A DNA stretch of 10,209 nt from Acidobacteriota bacterium (lineage in GTDB: Bacteria > Acidobacteriota > Terriglobia > Acidiferrales > UBA7541): positions 1-10,209 of the forward strand of contig PMOV01000383.1 in assembly GCA_003161195.1 (NCBI GenBank), read 5' to 3'. Made by a program: the position numbers and the translations under genes. This document shows positions 1 through 6,616 of this stretch, one piece after another. Within the stretch, counting starts at the first letter, position 1. Every line of letters begins with the position of its first letter. The notes under the pieces are model-generated. The model was not told the origin of the DNA, did not search any database, and saw nothing but the letters and a program-made list of their open reading frames with translations.

Positions 1-716
1 GGCTGCAGATGCACTTCTTCATTCACGTTTTTGCCGTTCAGCACGTCTTTGATGTTGAGCCTCTTTACTTCCATCATGCTCGAGGAAACCGGGTGGTAGT
101 ACAGCAGTTGCGTTTTCGCCGTCGGGGCAAATCCGCCGGCCACGGCCACCGCTTGCGTGATGGTCATGTCGTAGCGCAAATCGTACTGTCCGGGCTTGCC
201 CACCTGCCCCAGGACCACGAAGTACGGCTTCTGGAAGTCCGTCAGGTCTACTTCGATGATCGGTTCGTGCAGCACGCCGGTGTAGGCCTTTTTCATCGCG
301 TCCACCGCTTCCGGCACCGTCATGCCGAGGATGTATAAGCTGCCCGCGCCCTGCAGGTTCACGTATCCATCCGGCATCACCGTAATTCTCTGGTTGAACT
401 CCGGCGCGATGGGGAACGTCAGCGTCAGGATGTCATCGCGGCAAATTTTGTAACGCGGATTGCGCGTGCCCGGCGTCGGATGGTCCACATCGGAACCGAT
501 GGCTTGCGCGTCGGCGTTCGGCGCGCTTTTCACCGCGGCGTTCGCAACCGGCGTATTCGCATTTGCCGTTGGCGTGTTTGTCGCAGCGGGCGTGTTCGTG
601 GCCGGGGTATTTGCAGCGGGCGTATTTGCGGACGGTGTATTAGCCAGTGCCGTCATCGCTAAAAACATCGACATCGCCGACAACAACAGTAAACTCGTCT
701 TGGGTAGCGTCTTCAC
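1..716 (-). CDS. Polysaccharide export protein (Wza/PES family, SLBB domain), 3' end missing
   Basis: The visible 238 codons encode an exported protein. A Sec-type signal peptide (residues 1-25, ending ALA before N26) is followed by an N/T/P/A-rich linker. A polysaccharide biosynthesis/export domain spans roughly residues 88-165 (Y89-K-I-C-R-D-D-I-L, then the family's V-x-P-D-G at 113-117). An SLBB-type segment follows (Y-F-V-V-L-G-Q-V-G-K-P-G-Q-Y, then the A-V-A-x-A-G-G-F motif). Such proteins form the outer-membrane or periplasmic part of Wzx/Wzy- or ABC-dependent capsule and exopolysaccharide exporters. The start is GTG at 714-716, chosen because AGGAGGAG (722-729) lies 5 nt upstream and a signal peptide follows directly. 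No lipobox cysteine is seen, unlike Wza. The usual Y-x-I-x-x-G-D reads C-R-D-D here, so the glycine is replaced. The gene leaves the window at base 1, so its C-terminus and downstream partners are unknown. Confidence 0.9.
   Translation of the reverse strand, partial: MKTLPKTSLLLLSAMSMFLAMTALANTPSANTPAANTPATNTPAATNTPTANANTPVANAAVKSAPNADAQAIGSDVDHPTPGTRNPRYKICRDDILTLTFPIAPEFNQRITVMPDGYVNLQGAGSLYILGMTVPEAVDAMKKAYTGVLHEPIIEVDLTDFQKPYFVVLGQVGKPGQYDLRYDMTITQAVAVAGGFAPTAKTQLLYYHPVSSSMMEVKRLNIKDVLNGKNVNEEVHLQ
549..641 (-). repeat. NTP pentapeptide-like repeat within the export protein
   Basis: Just after the signal peptide the tripeptide NTP occurs six times (residues 26-28, 31-33, 36-38, 41-43, 47-49 and 54-56). 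The spacing is 5, 5, 5, 6 and 7 residues, with A, S, T or V between. At the DNA level this is a degenerate 15-bp tandem repeat. It probably forms a flexible, extended linker between the signal peptide and the export domain. Slipped-strand length variation is possible, but the copies differ at third positions, which argues against a very recent expansion. Confidence 0.85.
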
Positions 717-914
717 TTGCACTCCTCCTGATTACCTCTTGCGAAGCTTGGCCGGGCTTGCTGGTTCGCCTGAACTTATTTTCTTGCGCGTGACACTGCA
801 CCACTGCTGGGTCTTCGGGCTGGCGCGCTGCGGGGAATCTGCTATCAAACCCGAACCCTCGCTGACTCACGAGTACTTGTTACTTACCCTCGTGCAGTTA
901 AAAAGTTTCGAGCC
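717..914 (-). other. Putative structured 5' leader of the polysaccharide export gene
   Basis: If the promoter at 921-949 is used, the transcript carries about 198 untranslated nucleotides. On the minus strand two clear stem-loops lie in order. The first is a 6-bp stem CACGAG/CTCGTG (arms 889-894 and 868-873). The second is a long stem pairing 848-858 with 809-821: 11 bp, one G-T wobble and a 2-nt bulge, with a loop of about 26 nt. A weaker GCGAA/TTCGC pairing is close to the start codon. The final element before the GTG is the strong Shine-Dalgarno. The length and ordered hairpins suggest cis-regulation such as a riboswitch, protein site or attenuator, but I recognise no known class. Structure was judged by eye, without energy calculation or covariation. 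Confidence 0.35.
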
Positions 915-920
915 AAACGC

Positions 921-949
921 ATGATACCGCGAACGCGTAAACTTCCCAA
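921..949 (-). promoter_or_regulatory. Sigma70-like promoter for the polysaccharide export gene
   Basis: On the minus strand TTGGGA (944-949) and TATCAT (921-926) are separated by exactly 17 bp. The -10 matches 5 of 6 consensus bases and the -35 matches 4 of 6. The predicted start near 914 lies about 200 nt upstream of the GTG. It is the best-scoring pair I found by eye in the 450-bp gap. Confidence 0.45.
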
Positions 950-1166
950 CGCAAAGTTTGCCGCACCTACATAAAATAATTCAATGGACCGGTTAGCCCG
1001 GCAGTTTTGTACGTACTGGAACAATCGTACTAACAGAGTACCCCCGCCTCGGCGCTAAAAAACAGCACCTACGCTAGCGTTTTCATTGCCAATGGTCGAT
1101 ACAACAAAAGCTGTAGCCGGAGCGGTCAACCGTAATAATTTAGGTCGCGAAACGATACGTCGCGCT
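950..1166. other. Intergenic stretch downstream of the purine permease
   Basis: I see no coding capacity. The minus strand after the permease stop contains a 10-bp palindrome ACGCTAGCGT (1072-1081) and then a T6 run (1058-1063). This might be a weak terminator, but no convincing stem sits directly before the T-run. A TGTAGC followed by CCGGAGCGG (1112-1123) resembles the start of the hairpin repeats at 4375 and 6714, but its stem is only 3 bp. A GTACGTAC palindrome at 1009-1016 and further GTAC words nearby have no obvious role. Confidence 0.4.
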
Positions 1167-2462
1167 TCACTCCGCGCCTAAGAACGCGTAACGCAGCAGA
1201 AACAATGCGCTCAATATCCAGATCAGCGGGCTGATTTCCCGGTGCCTTCCGGTGCCGATTTTCATGAAAGTATAAGACAGTAATCCCATGCTCAGCCCGG
1301 TGGCGATGCTGAACGTCAACGGCGTGGCCACCAGCGTCAGGAACGCCGGCACGGCCTCGCTGAAATCCTCCCAATTCACCCGCGCCACCGACCCGCACAT
1401 CAGCGCCCCCACAAACACCAGCGCCGGCGCCGTTGCATAGGACGGAATAGCCGCCACTAGCGGCGCACAGAACATGGCCGCCAAGAACAATCCAGCAATA
1501 ACGATATTCCCCATCCCTGTTCGCGCCCCGGCTGCCACTCCGGAGGCGCTCTCGATATAACTCGTCACCGTCGACGTCCCCGTCACTGCGCCGAACAGCG
1601 TCCCCACGGCATCCGCCAACAGCGCCCGGCTGGCGCGCGGCAACTTCCCATCCCGTAAAAACCCGCCCTGTTCGCAGACCCCCACCAGCGTTCCGACGTT
1701 GTCAAAAAGGTCCACGAAGAAAAATACAAAAATCAGCTCCCCCAGCCCAATCTTCGCCGCCCCACGCAAATCCAGCTTGAACAGCGTCCCTCCCGGATGC
1801 GGCCATGAAAGAAAGTGCCCCGGCCAGTGACTCAGCCCCAGCGGAATCCCCGCCAGCGTAATCAGCACGATGCCCAACAAAATCGCGCCGCCCACTTTGC
1901 GCGCCATCAGAATCGCAATCAGCACAATGCCCACCGCCGCCAGAATCACCTGCGGGTCCGACACCTTCCCGAGCCCCACAAAGGTCGCGGTATTTGCCAC
2001 AATCAGCTTCGCGTTCCGCAATCCCACAAACGCAATAAATAACCCAATTCCCGCCGCTGTGCCATGTTTCAAACAATCGGGAATCCCGTTCACGATGTGC
2101 TCGCGCACGGAAGTCAGCGTCAACACCAAAAACAGCAGGCCCGAGAGAAACACCACGCCCAACGCCGTCTGCCACGGCACCCCGCGCCCCAACACAATCG
2201 TGTACGTGAAGTACGCGTTCAGGGACATCCCCGGCGCGAGCGCAATCGGATAATTCGCCCACAAGCCCATGATCAGCGTAGCCACCGCCGCCGAAAGGCA
2301 CGTGGCAAACAGCACGCCTTCCACCGGCATCCCCGCTTCCGACAAAATCCGCGGATTCACCACCACCACGTACGCCATGGTGGTGAACGTCGTCAGCCCC
2401 GCCAGCAGCTCTCGCCGCGCGGTCGTCTCATGCTCTTTTAGGTGGAACACTCGCTCCAGCAA
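1167..2462 (-). CDS. NCS2-family purine base permease (AzgA/PbuG type)
   Basis: This 431-residue, strongly hydrophobic inner-membrane transporter should import adenine, guanine or hypoxanthine by proton symport. It shows the AzgA-branch signatures from end to end. The N-terminus has L-A-G-L-T-T-F-x-T-M-A-Y (20-31), followed by N-Y-P-I-A-L-A-P-G-M-S-L-N-A-Y-F (70-85). F-V-D-L-F-D-N-V-G-T-L-V-G (249-261) and the substrate-site region T-S-Y-I-E-S-A-S-G-V-A-A-G (300-312) follow. Length is normal for the family (about 430-450). The start is TTG at 2460-2462: GGGAGG (2472-2477) sits 9 nt upstream and the N-terminus M-L-E-R-x-F-x-L-K aligns with family starts. It is divergent from the secreted adenosine deaminase, which fits purine salvage. 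Which base it prefers cannot be told from sequence, so no symbol is given. Confidence 0.93.
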   Translation of the reverse strand: MLERVFHLKEHETTARRELLAGLTTFTTMAYVVVVNPRILSEAGMPVEGVLFATCLSAAVATLIMGLWANYPIALAPGMSLNAYFTYTIVLGRGVPWQTALGVVFLSGLLFLVLTLTSVREHIVNGIPDCLKHGTAAGIGLFIAFVGLRNAKLIVANTATFVGLGKVSDPQVILAAVGIVLIAILMARKVGGAILLGIVLITLAGIPLGLSHWPGHFLSWPHPGGTLFKLDLRGAAKIGLGELIFVFFFVDLFDNVGTLVGVCEQGGFLRDGKLPRASRALLADAVGTLFGAVTGTSTVTSYIESASGVAAGARTGMGNIVIAGLFLAAMFCAPLVAAIPSYATAPALVFVGALMCGSVARVNWEDFSEAVPAFLTLVATPLTFSIATGLSMGLLSYTFMKIGTGRHREISPLIWILSALFLLRYAFLGAE

Positions 2463-2675
2463 TCGTCTCGCCCTCCCGTCGAATTTGCCGCCGCCCCGAA
2501 TCTTGCCCCGAAATCCACACCGCTACGGCAACGCGCTCGCGCGCCTCTATTCCGCGCGCCACCCTTGCTGTTATGCTTTCCCGCGAAGCTCGCAGCATCT
2601 ATATCACAGCTCGGGCTTTACGCTGCTTTCGCCGCCGCCATTCACGCGGCAAACATTCTATCGATTGGATTGAAA
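2463..2675. other. Divergent intergenic region between purine permease and adenosine deaminase
   Basis: These 213 bp must hold both promoters. An extended -10 candidate, TG-T-TATGCT (2569-2577, plus strand), would give the deaminase an untranslated leader of roughly 90 nt, but no matching -35 is visible. No clear minus-strand promoter, purine riboswitch core or large palindrome was found. The only well-defined element is the permease Shine-Dalgarno (2472-2477). The reading frame of the deaminase stays open back to 2442. That extension overlaps the permease start, encodes no family motif and would bury the signal peptide, so I treat it as non-coding. Confidence 0.4.
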
Positions 2676-4325
2676 ATGGAACTCTTCCGTAGCTTCACCC
2701 GCTGGACCCGTGCCGCGACCACCAGCGCCGCGGCCCCATGCCGGTCGCTGTCCCGAACGCTCGCCTCGCCGTTCGCCCTCATCCTGCTCTTCTCAAGTGC
2801 TGCCCAAGCCCAAGCCCCAAAACCAAAACCCGTCCCCGCCGCCAGCTCCCTCTCCCAAGACCGCGTCGACCGCGGCCTGCAAGTCGCCAGAACGTCGCCC
2901 ATCGCTCTCTACGCCTGGCTCTTCAAAATGCCCAAGGGCGCCGACCTCCACATCCACATCACCGGTGCCGTCTACGCGGAAACCTTCATCTCCGAAGCCA
3001 TCGAAGATCACCTGTGCGTCAACACCACCGCTCTGGCCTTCACCAAGCCGCAATCTCTCTCCTCCACCACCCCGCCCGAACCCGTCTGCGCCGAAGGCGA
3101 AGTCCCCGCCAGCCAAGCCCTCAAAGACCAAGCTCTCTACGACGCCCTGGTTGACGCCTTCTCCATGCGCGGCTTCGTCCCAGCCTCCGGCATCACCGCG
3201 CACGACCACTTCTTCGACGCCTTCGATAAATTTAAGGAAGTGCGCCGCGCCCACCTGGGCGATTGGCTCGACGAACTTGCCACCCGCGCCGCCTCGCAGA
3301 ACGAACAATATCTCGAACTCATGCACACCCCGCCCTTCCCCCATGCCAGCGCCGCCGCAGCCGCCGTTCCCTGGCAAGACGATCTCGCCGCCCTCCGAGA
3401 CCAACTCCTGGCTCACGGCCTAAAAGAAGATATTGCCGCCATCACCAGCCTCACCGACGCCGCCGAAAAACTCCGCAACACCCGCGAACGCTGCGGCCAA
3501 CCGGACGCCGCCCCCGCCTGCCGCGTGCAAATCCGCTACCTCTTCCAGGTTCTCCGCGGCCTCCCGAAAGAAATCGTCTTCGCGCAAACCATCCTGGCCA
3601 TGGAAACCGCTGTGGTCGATCCGCGCTTCGTCGGCCTGAATTTCGTCATGCCCGAGGACGGCGTCACCTCCATGCGCGACTACGACCTGCAAATGCACAT
3701 GCTCGAGGTACTCCACACGCTCTATCCCAACGTCCACATTGCGCTACACGCCGGTGAATTAGCCCCTGGCCTCGTCCCCTACGAAGGCCTCACCGACCAC
3801 ATTCGCGGCGCCGTCGAACAAGGCCACGCCGAACGCATCGGCCATGGCGTCGACATCATGTACGAAACCCGCCCGCACGAACTCCTCAAGGAAATGGCCG
3901 CCAAGCATGTCATGGTGGAAATCAACCTGACCAGCAACGACATCATCCTCGGCGTCGCCGGGGATGAACATCCCTTCCCCATCTACCACCAGTTCCACGT
4001 CCCGGTGGCTCTCTCCACCGACGATGAAGGCGTTTCCCGCATCAACCTGACCAACGAATACGTCCGCGCCGTCCTAAGCTACGATCTCCATTACGCCGAC
4101 CTCAAAGAACTAGTCCGCACCGGCCTCGAGCACACCTTCCTCCCTGGCGAGAGCCTCTGGCGCGACCCCGATGACTTCCGCGCGACAAATCACGCCTGCT
4201 CCCATGACACCGTCGGCAACACCAATCCATCCAAATCCTGCGCAGACTTCCTGGCCACCAGCGAAAAATCCCGCCAACAATGGGACCTGGAGCAGCGTTT
4301 CCGCCAATTCGAGTCCGACTTCTAG
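2676..4325 (+). CDS. Secreted adenosine deaminase (ADA/ADGF-like metal-dependent amidohydrolase)
   Basis: This 549-residue protein is predicted to hydrolyse adenosine or deoxyadenosine to inosine and ammonia outside the cytoplasm. All catalytic positions of the ADA family are present: zinc ligands H92 and H94 (in D-L-H-I-H), H358 with catalytic E361 (in L-H-A-G-E), H390 (I-G-H-G) and D449-D450 (S-T-D-D-E-G). The N-terminus has a basic region, a hydrophobic core (about 31-44) and an A-Q-A cleavage site near residue 46, indicating Sec export. The H94-to-H358 distance is about 65 residues longer than in cytosolic ADA. Part of the excess follows the H-x-H strand, where ADGF/ADA2 proteins carry an extra domain. 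Six mature cysteines fall in three local pairs. The ATG at 2676 is preferred because it directly precedes the signal peptide. Its ribosome-binding site is weak, and an open-frame extension to 2442 is unlikely. Activity on other 6-aminopurines is possible. Confidence 0.88.
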   Translation: MELFRSFTRWTRAATTSAAAPCRSLSRTLASPFALILLFSSAAQAQAPKPKPVPAASSLSQDRVDRGLQVARTSPIALYAWLFKMPKGADLHIHITGAVYAETFISEAIEDHLCVNTTALAFTKPQSLSSTTPPEPVCAEGEVPASQALKDQALYDALVDAFSMRGFVPASGITAHDHFFDAFDKFKEVRRAHLGDWLDELATRAASQNEQYLELMHTPPFPHASAAAAAVPWQDDLAALRDQLLAHGLKEDIAAITSLTDAAEKLRNTRERCGQPDAAPACRVQIRYLFQVLRGLPKEIVFAQTILAMETAVVDPRFVGLNFVMPEDGVTSMRDYDLQMHMLEVLHTLYPNVHIALHAGELAPGLVPYEGLTDHIRGAVEQGHAERIGHGVDIMYETRPHELLKEMAAKHVMVEINLTSNDIILGVAGDEHPFPIYHQFHVPVALSTDDEGVSRINLTNEYVRAVLSYDLHYADLKELVRTGLEHTFLPGESLWRDPDDFRATNHACSHDTVGNTNPSKSCADFLATSEKSRQQWDLEQRFRQFESDF

Positions 4326-4346
4326 TCGTTGGTTCTTTTCCCACAA

Positions 4347-4369
4347 GTAGCACAGGCCCGTGAGCTTTT
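4347..4369 (+). repeat. Degenerate TGTAGC-type hairpin element
   Basis: The sequence GTAGCACAGG, then CCC, then GTGAGCTTTT aligns with the perfect element at 6715-6743 (GTAGCACAG, arm, loop, CTGTGCGCTTTT) after loss of about 8 bp from the centre. A short GCAC/GTG stem remains. It lies 22 bp beyond the deaminase stop and directly before a second element of the same style. I call it a decayed copy of a dispersed repeat. It could add to termination of the deaminase transcript because a T4 follows. Confidence 0.35.
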
Positions 4370-4374
4370 GACTT

Positions 4375-4398
4375 TGTAGCGACGCCCTTTACGGCGTC
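4375..4398 (+). repeat. TGTAGC hairpin between convergent genes, possible terminator
   Basis: TGTAGC (4375-4380) leads into a perfect 6-bp stem, GACGCC (4381-4386) and GGCGTC (4393-4398), with a 6-base CTTTAC loop. The T-rich run that would suit an intrinsic terminator begins only about 9 bases later (CTTTT, 4405-4409), so termination of the deaminase gene is plausible but not textbook. On the minus strand no T-run follows. The flank matches the element at 6714, which favours a dispersed repeat family over a gene-specific terminator. Confidence 0.5.
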
Positions 4399-4454
4399 AT
4401 CTTGCCTTTTGTAACACGAACTATCCTGCGAGATTTTCCAATAGCCACCCAGGC

Positions 4455-5921
4455 CTACGCCGCACGCGTAAGACTCAATCTCCCCAAGCACCCCGCCAAC
4501 ACCGCCATCGTCACCCACGCAAACCAATCCCCGAATCGCAAATACAACGTCTGCACATGATCTACCGGCACGTTCGCCACCAACGTAGTAAATCTACCCC
4601 CAGCATCACTCCGGCTCTCCGCCAGAACCCGCCCGCGATTATCGCTCACCGTCAAAAATCCCAGCTTGGCCGCCCGCGCCATACTAAATCCGCTCTCCAC
4701 CCCGCGCATCAGCGCCATATGCCCGTGCAGCGTCCGGTCCACGCCAAAGTCCCACGCCGGCACCAGCAGCAACCCCGTCCCTAGCACGCCGTACTCCCGC
4801 GAGAGCGGCGTAAAATCCATGTCCTTGCAAATCTCCACGCCCCACTTTCCAGACGTTTCCTCCATCGTCGTCAACGCGGTCCCCGGCTTGAGTTGCGATT
4901 CAAACGGCGGCAGCATGTGCTGCTTGTCGTAACTCAATGGTGCGCGGCCCGGCGCATATACGCGCGCTTCGTTATACAACTCCCTCCCTTGCGCGCCCCG
5001 CTCCGCCGTCGCCCGCACCATCCCCACCACAATCACCGCTCTGGTCTTCTCCGCCAGGGCCGAAAAAAATGCGTCCGTCGTGCGCGTCTCCGGGTCCACA
5101 ACCACACCTACTTTTTCCGGAATCACCAACGCTCGCGCTCCCTGCCCGACCGCCTTATCCGCCGCGGCCGCATATTCACGGAACAAGCGCTCGGTGTCCG
5201 CCCCCGCATCCGCAATATTCCTGTTCCCCGGCGCGTCCGACGCAATCAACCCCACCTTCACCATCGGTCCATGCTCCGGCACCGCCAGCCGCACACCGCC
5301 TAAAATCAGCGCCAGCACAACTGCGCCCAACCCACCAAACACAACGTGCACCGCCAATTTCGGTTCGGTCCTCCACAAATAGACTCCCATCGCCAGCGTT
5401 GAAGAAAACAACAGCAAGAAAAAACTAATTCCCCAGGGCCCCGTCACCGACGCCACCTGCAGCAACGGCAAGCATTCCAACTGCGAGTACGCGAGGTTCC
5501 CGAACGTCCCGTGCACCGACGTGCGGTTATTCAAATATTCCGCGGAAACCCAAGCTGCCGGAAAGCTGACCAGCGCCCACCAATAAGCCTCACGCACCAC
5601 CAGCGCCCGAAACAAAAGCACGCAAAGCGCAAACACCACCGCCGGGATCAGCACCACGGAAGCCGCCACAAATACCGGCAGCTCCAACTCGTGCACGAAC
5701 ACCCACCACAAATTCATTCCCCCGGCGGCCCATGATAGGATTGCCACCACCGCGGTGCCACGCCACGAACTCCGCATCGCATACAGCAGCACCGGCAAGG
5801 GCGCAAACCACAGCAGCGGCCACCACGGTTGCAGTCCCGTGCCAAACCACAACAGCACACCGGTGCACGCCACCGTCAGCAGACACCGCCAAATCCCCGC
5901 AAACTTAGTTTTTGCTCTCAA
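4455..5921 (-). CDS. lnt: Apolipoprotein N-acyltransferase family protein (Lnt-like)
   Basis: Lnt transfers a third acyl chain from phospholipid to the N-terminal cysteine of lipoproteins at the periplasmic face of the inner membrane. The protein (488 residues) has an N-terminal multi-helix membrane domain, a nitrilase-fold domain (about 220-450) and a final membrane helix. Lnt-type segments include A-W-V-S-A-E-Y, G-N-L-A-Y-S-Q-L and Q-V-A-S-V-T-G-P-W-G-I-S-F. The catalytic triad is present as E269 (V-I-P-E), K333 (Y-D-K) and C365 (E-I-C-K-D), close to E267/K335/C387 of E. coli. E341 matches the lid glutamate E343. Differences: C-Y-E becomes C-K-D, and no tryptophan is seen where E. coli has W237. 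The start is TTG at 5919-5921, with Shine-Dalgarno AGGAGGT 6 nt upstream. An in-frame ATG at 5957 has none. It follows the TetR gene on the same strand by 77 bp (41 bp from that ATG), so the two are probably cotranscribed. Confidence 0.82.
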   Translation of the reverse strand: MRAKTKFAGIWRCLLTVACTGVLLWFGTGLQPWWPLLWFAPLPVLLYAMRSSWRGTAVVAILSWAAGGMNLWWVFVHELELPVFVAASVVLIPAVVFALCVLLFRALVVREAYWWALVSFPAAWVSAEYLNNRTSVHGTFGNLAYSQLECLPLLQVASVTGPWGISFFLLLFSSTLAMGVYLWRTEPKLAVHVVFGGLGAVVLALILGGVRLAVPEHGPMVKVGLIASDAPGNRNIADAGADTERLFREYAAAADKAVGQGARALVIPEKVGVVVDPETRTTDAFFSALAEKTRAVIVVGMVRATAERGAQGRELYNEARVYAPGRAPLSYDKQHMLPPFESQLKPGTALTTMEETSGKWGVEICKDMDFTPLSREYGVLGTGLLLVPAWDFGVDRTLHGHMALMRGVESGFSMARAAKLGFLTVSDNRGRVLAESRSDAGGRFTTLVANVPVDHVQTLYLRFGDWFAWVTMAVLAGCLGRLSLTRAA

Positions 5922-5927
5922 GATCCG

Positions 5928-5935
5928 ACCTCCTA
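5928..5935 (-). promoter_or_regulatory. Ribosome-binding site that selects the TTG start of lnt
   Basis: On the minus strand TAGGAGGT occupies 5928-5935 and ends 6 nt before TTG (5919-5921). It lies inside the reading frame that opens at ATG 5957. An optimal Shine-Dalgarno is unlikely to sit by chance 12 codons into a gene at exactly the right spacing. It also removes a charged 12-residue tail, which is not usual for Lnt proteins. The same start-codon choice (TTG with a good Shine-Dalgarno) is seen in the purine permease. Confidence 0.65.
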
Positions 5936-5998
5936 CCGACCGTTTGTCAGCACGCATTTCGCAATGCCCCCGTCGTATTTCTCAGATGAAACCAAAAA

Positions 5999-6601
5999 TC
6001 ACTTGCGCATCCCGCGGAGATACCTCGCAAACGCCGCTCGATACATTTCGCGAAACCGCTCCTTGCTCACCGCCAGGCGCCCGCCCAAATACAGCAAAAT
6101 CAACCCGTGCGACAGCGCCCCCATCTCAAACACCACCTCCCAGGCATCGCCCTTGCGAAAGTACCCGCGCCGCATGCCTTCTTGCACCGCCTCAATCATC
6201 ACGTTCGCCGTCGGTGACTTCCCCGCCTTGAAATCCTGCGGAAACTGCCGCGCCCCGCGACGCGCCCGCAAAAACATCAACTCAAATAACCGCGGATTCT
6301 CCAGTGCGTGCTCCAGATAAACGTTTCCCATTTCGACCAACCGTTTGCCAAATCCACGCGCATACTTCCTGCTCCGCAAGCGCTCCGCAAGCTCACGAAA
6401 TCCCTCATCCGCCAACGCATTCAACAAACTATCCCGATCCGGAAAGTGCCGGTAAATCGCCATCGCCGTAATGCCCACCGCCCCGGCCACCCGCCGCATC
6501 GAAACCGCCTCCGCCCCTTCGGCACGCAAAAGCCGCCGGCCCGCCCGCAACAGCCTGTCCGCCGTAGCATGCCCAGCCGCCTCCCTCCGCTTCGCATTCA
6601 T
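5999..6601 (-). CDS. TetR/AcrR-family transcriptional regulator
   Basis: This is a dimeric DNA-binding repressor of 200 residues, a normal length for the family. The N-terminal helix-turn-helix domain covers about residues 14-60: R-L-L-R-A-G-R-R-L-L, then S-M-R-R-V-A-G-A-V-G-I-T-A-M-A-I-Y-R-H-F with the family's Y-R-H-F-x-x-(R/K)-x-x-L-L pattern. The C-terminal ligand and dimerisation domain resembles the WHG-type group (L-F-E-L-M-F, then A-L-S-H-G-L). The ATG at 6599-6601 is chosen because it leaves the usual short basic tail before helix 1. A TTG at 6637 in the same frame, with GAGG 8 nt upstream, would add 12 residues and place the palindrome inside the gene. It precedes lnt, so it probably regulates itself and lnt. 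The ligand is not predictable. Confidence 0.88.
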   Translation of the reverse strand: MNAKRREAAGHATADRLLRAGRRLLRAEGAEAVSMRRVAGAVGITAMAIYRHFPDRDSLLNALADEGFRELAERLRSRKYARGFGKRLVEMGNVYLEHALENPRLFELMFLRARRGARQFPQDFKAGKSPTANVMIEAVQEGMRRGYFRKGDAWEVVFEMGALSHGLILLYLGGRLAVSKERFREMYRAAFARYLRGMRK

Positions 6602-6616
6602 GTATACACTGTATAC
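6602..6616. promoter_or_regulatory. Palindromic operator candidate for the TetR regulator
   Basis: GTATACA-C-TGTATAC is a perfect inverted repeat of 7 bp arms around one base. It ends at the base immediately before the ATG of the TetR gene. Size, symmetry and position fit a TetR-family operator used for autorepression. It is A/T-rich amid high-GC sequence. A repressor bound here would cover the -10 element and the translation start region of the TetR-lnt unit. Confidence 0.65.

Noticed and set aside
721..800. Resemblance of the leader end to the 3' half of a cyclic-di-GMP-I riboswitch (GCAAGCCCGGCC, then AGAGGTAATCAGG on the minus strand)
   Set aside because: The conserved 5' half and the GAAA tetraloop stem are not found, and the final GGTA hairpin does not pair. 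A scan with the Rfam model RF01051 would settle it: a significant hit would revive the idea.
640..870. Minus-strand 76-codon frame starting in the leader and overlapping the export gene start
   Set aside because: It uses a different frame from the well-supported GTG start, carries no Shine-Dalgarno or family motif and would run through the structured leader.
460..924. Plus-strand 154-codon open frame across the export gene start and leader
   Set aside because: It is the antisense of the signal peptide and NTP repeat. Its apparent hydrophobic repeats (GVFA-like) come from the reverse of those codons, and no ribosome-binding site precedes it.
921..926. Twelve-codon leader peptide beginning at the ATG that overlaps TATCAT
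   Set aside because: Its start codon lies within the proposed -10 element and upstream of the expected transcription start, and no Shine-Dalgarno precedes it.
2442..2675. N-terminal extension of the deaminase from ATG 2442
   Set aside because: It would overlap the permease start, contains no recognisable domain and would push the signal peptide 78 residues inward.
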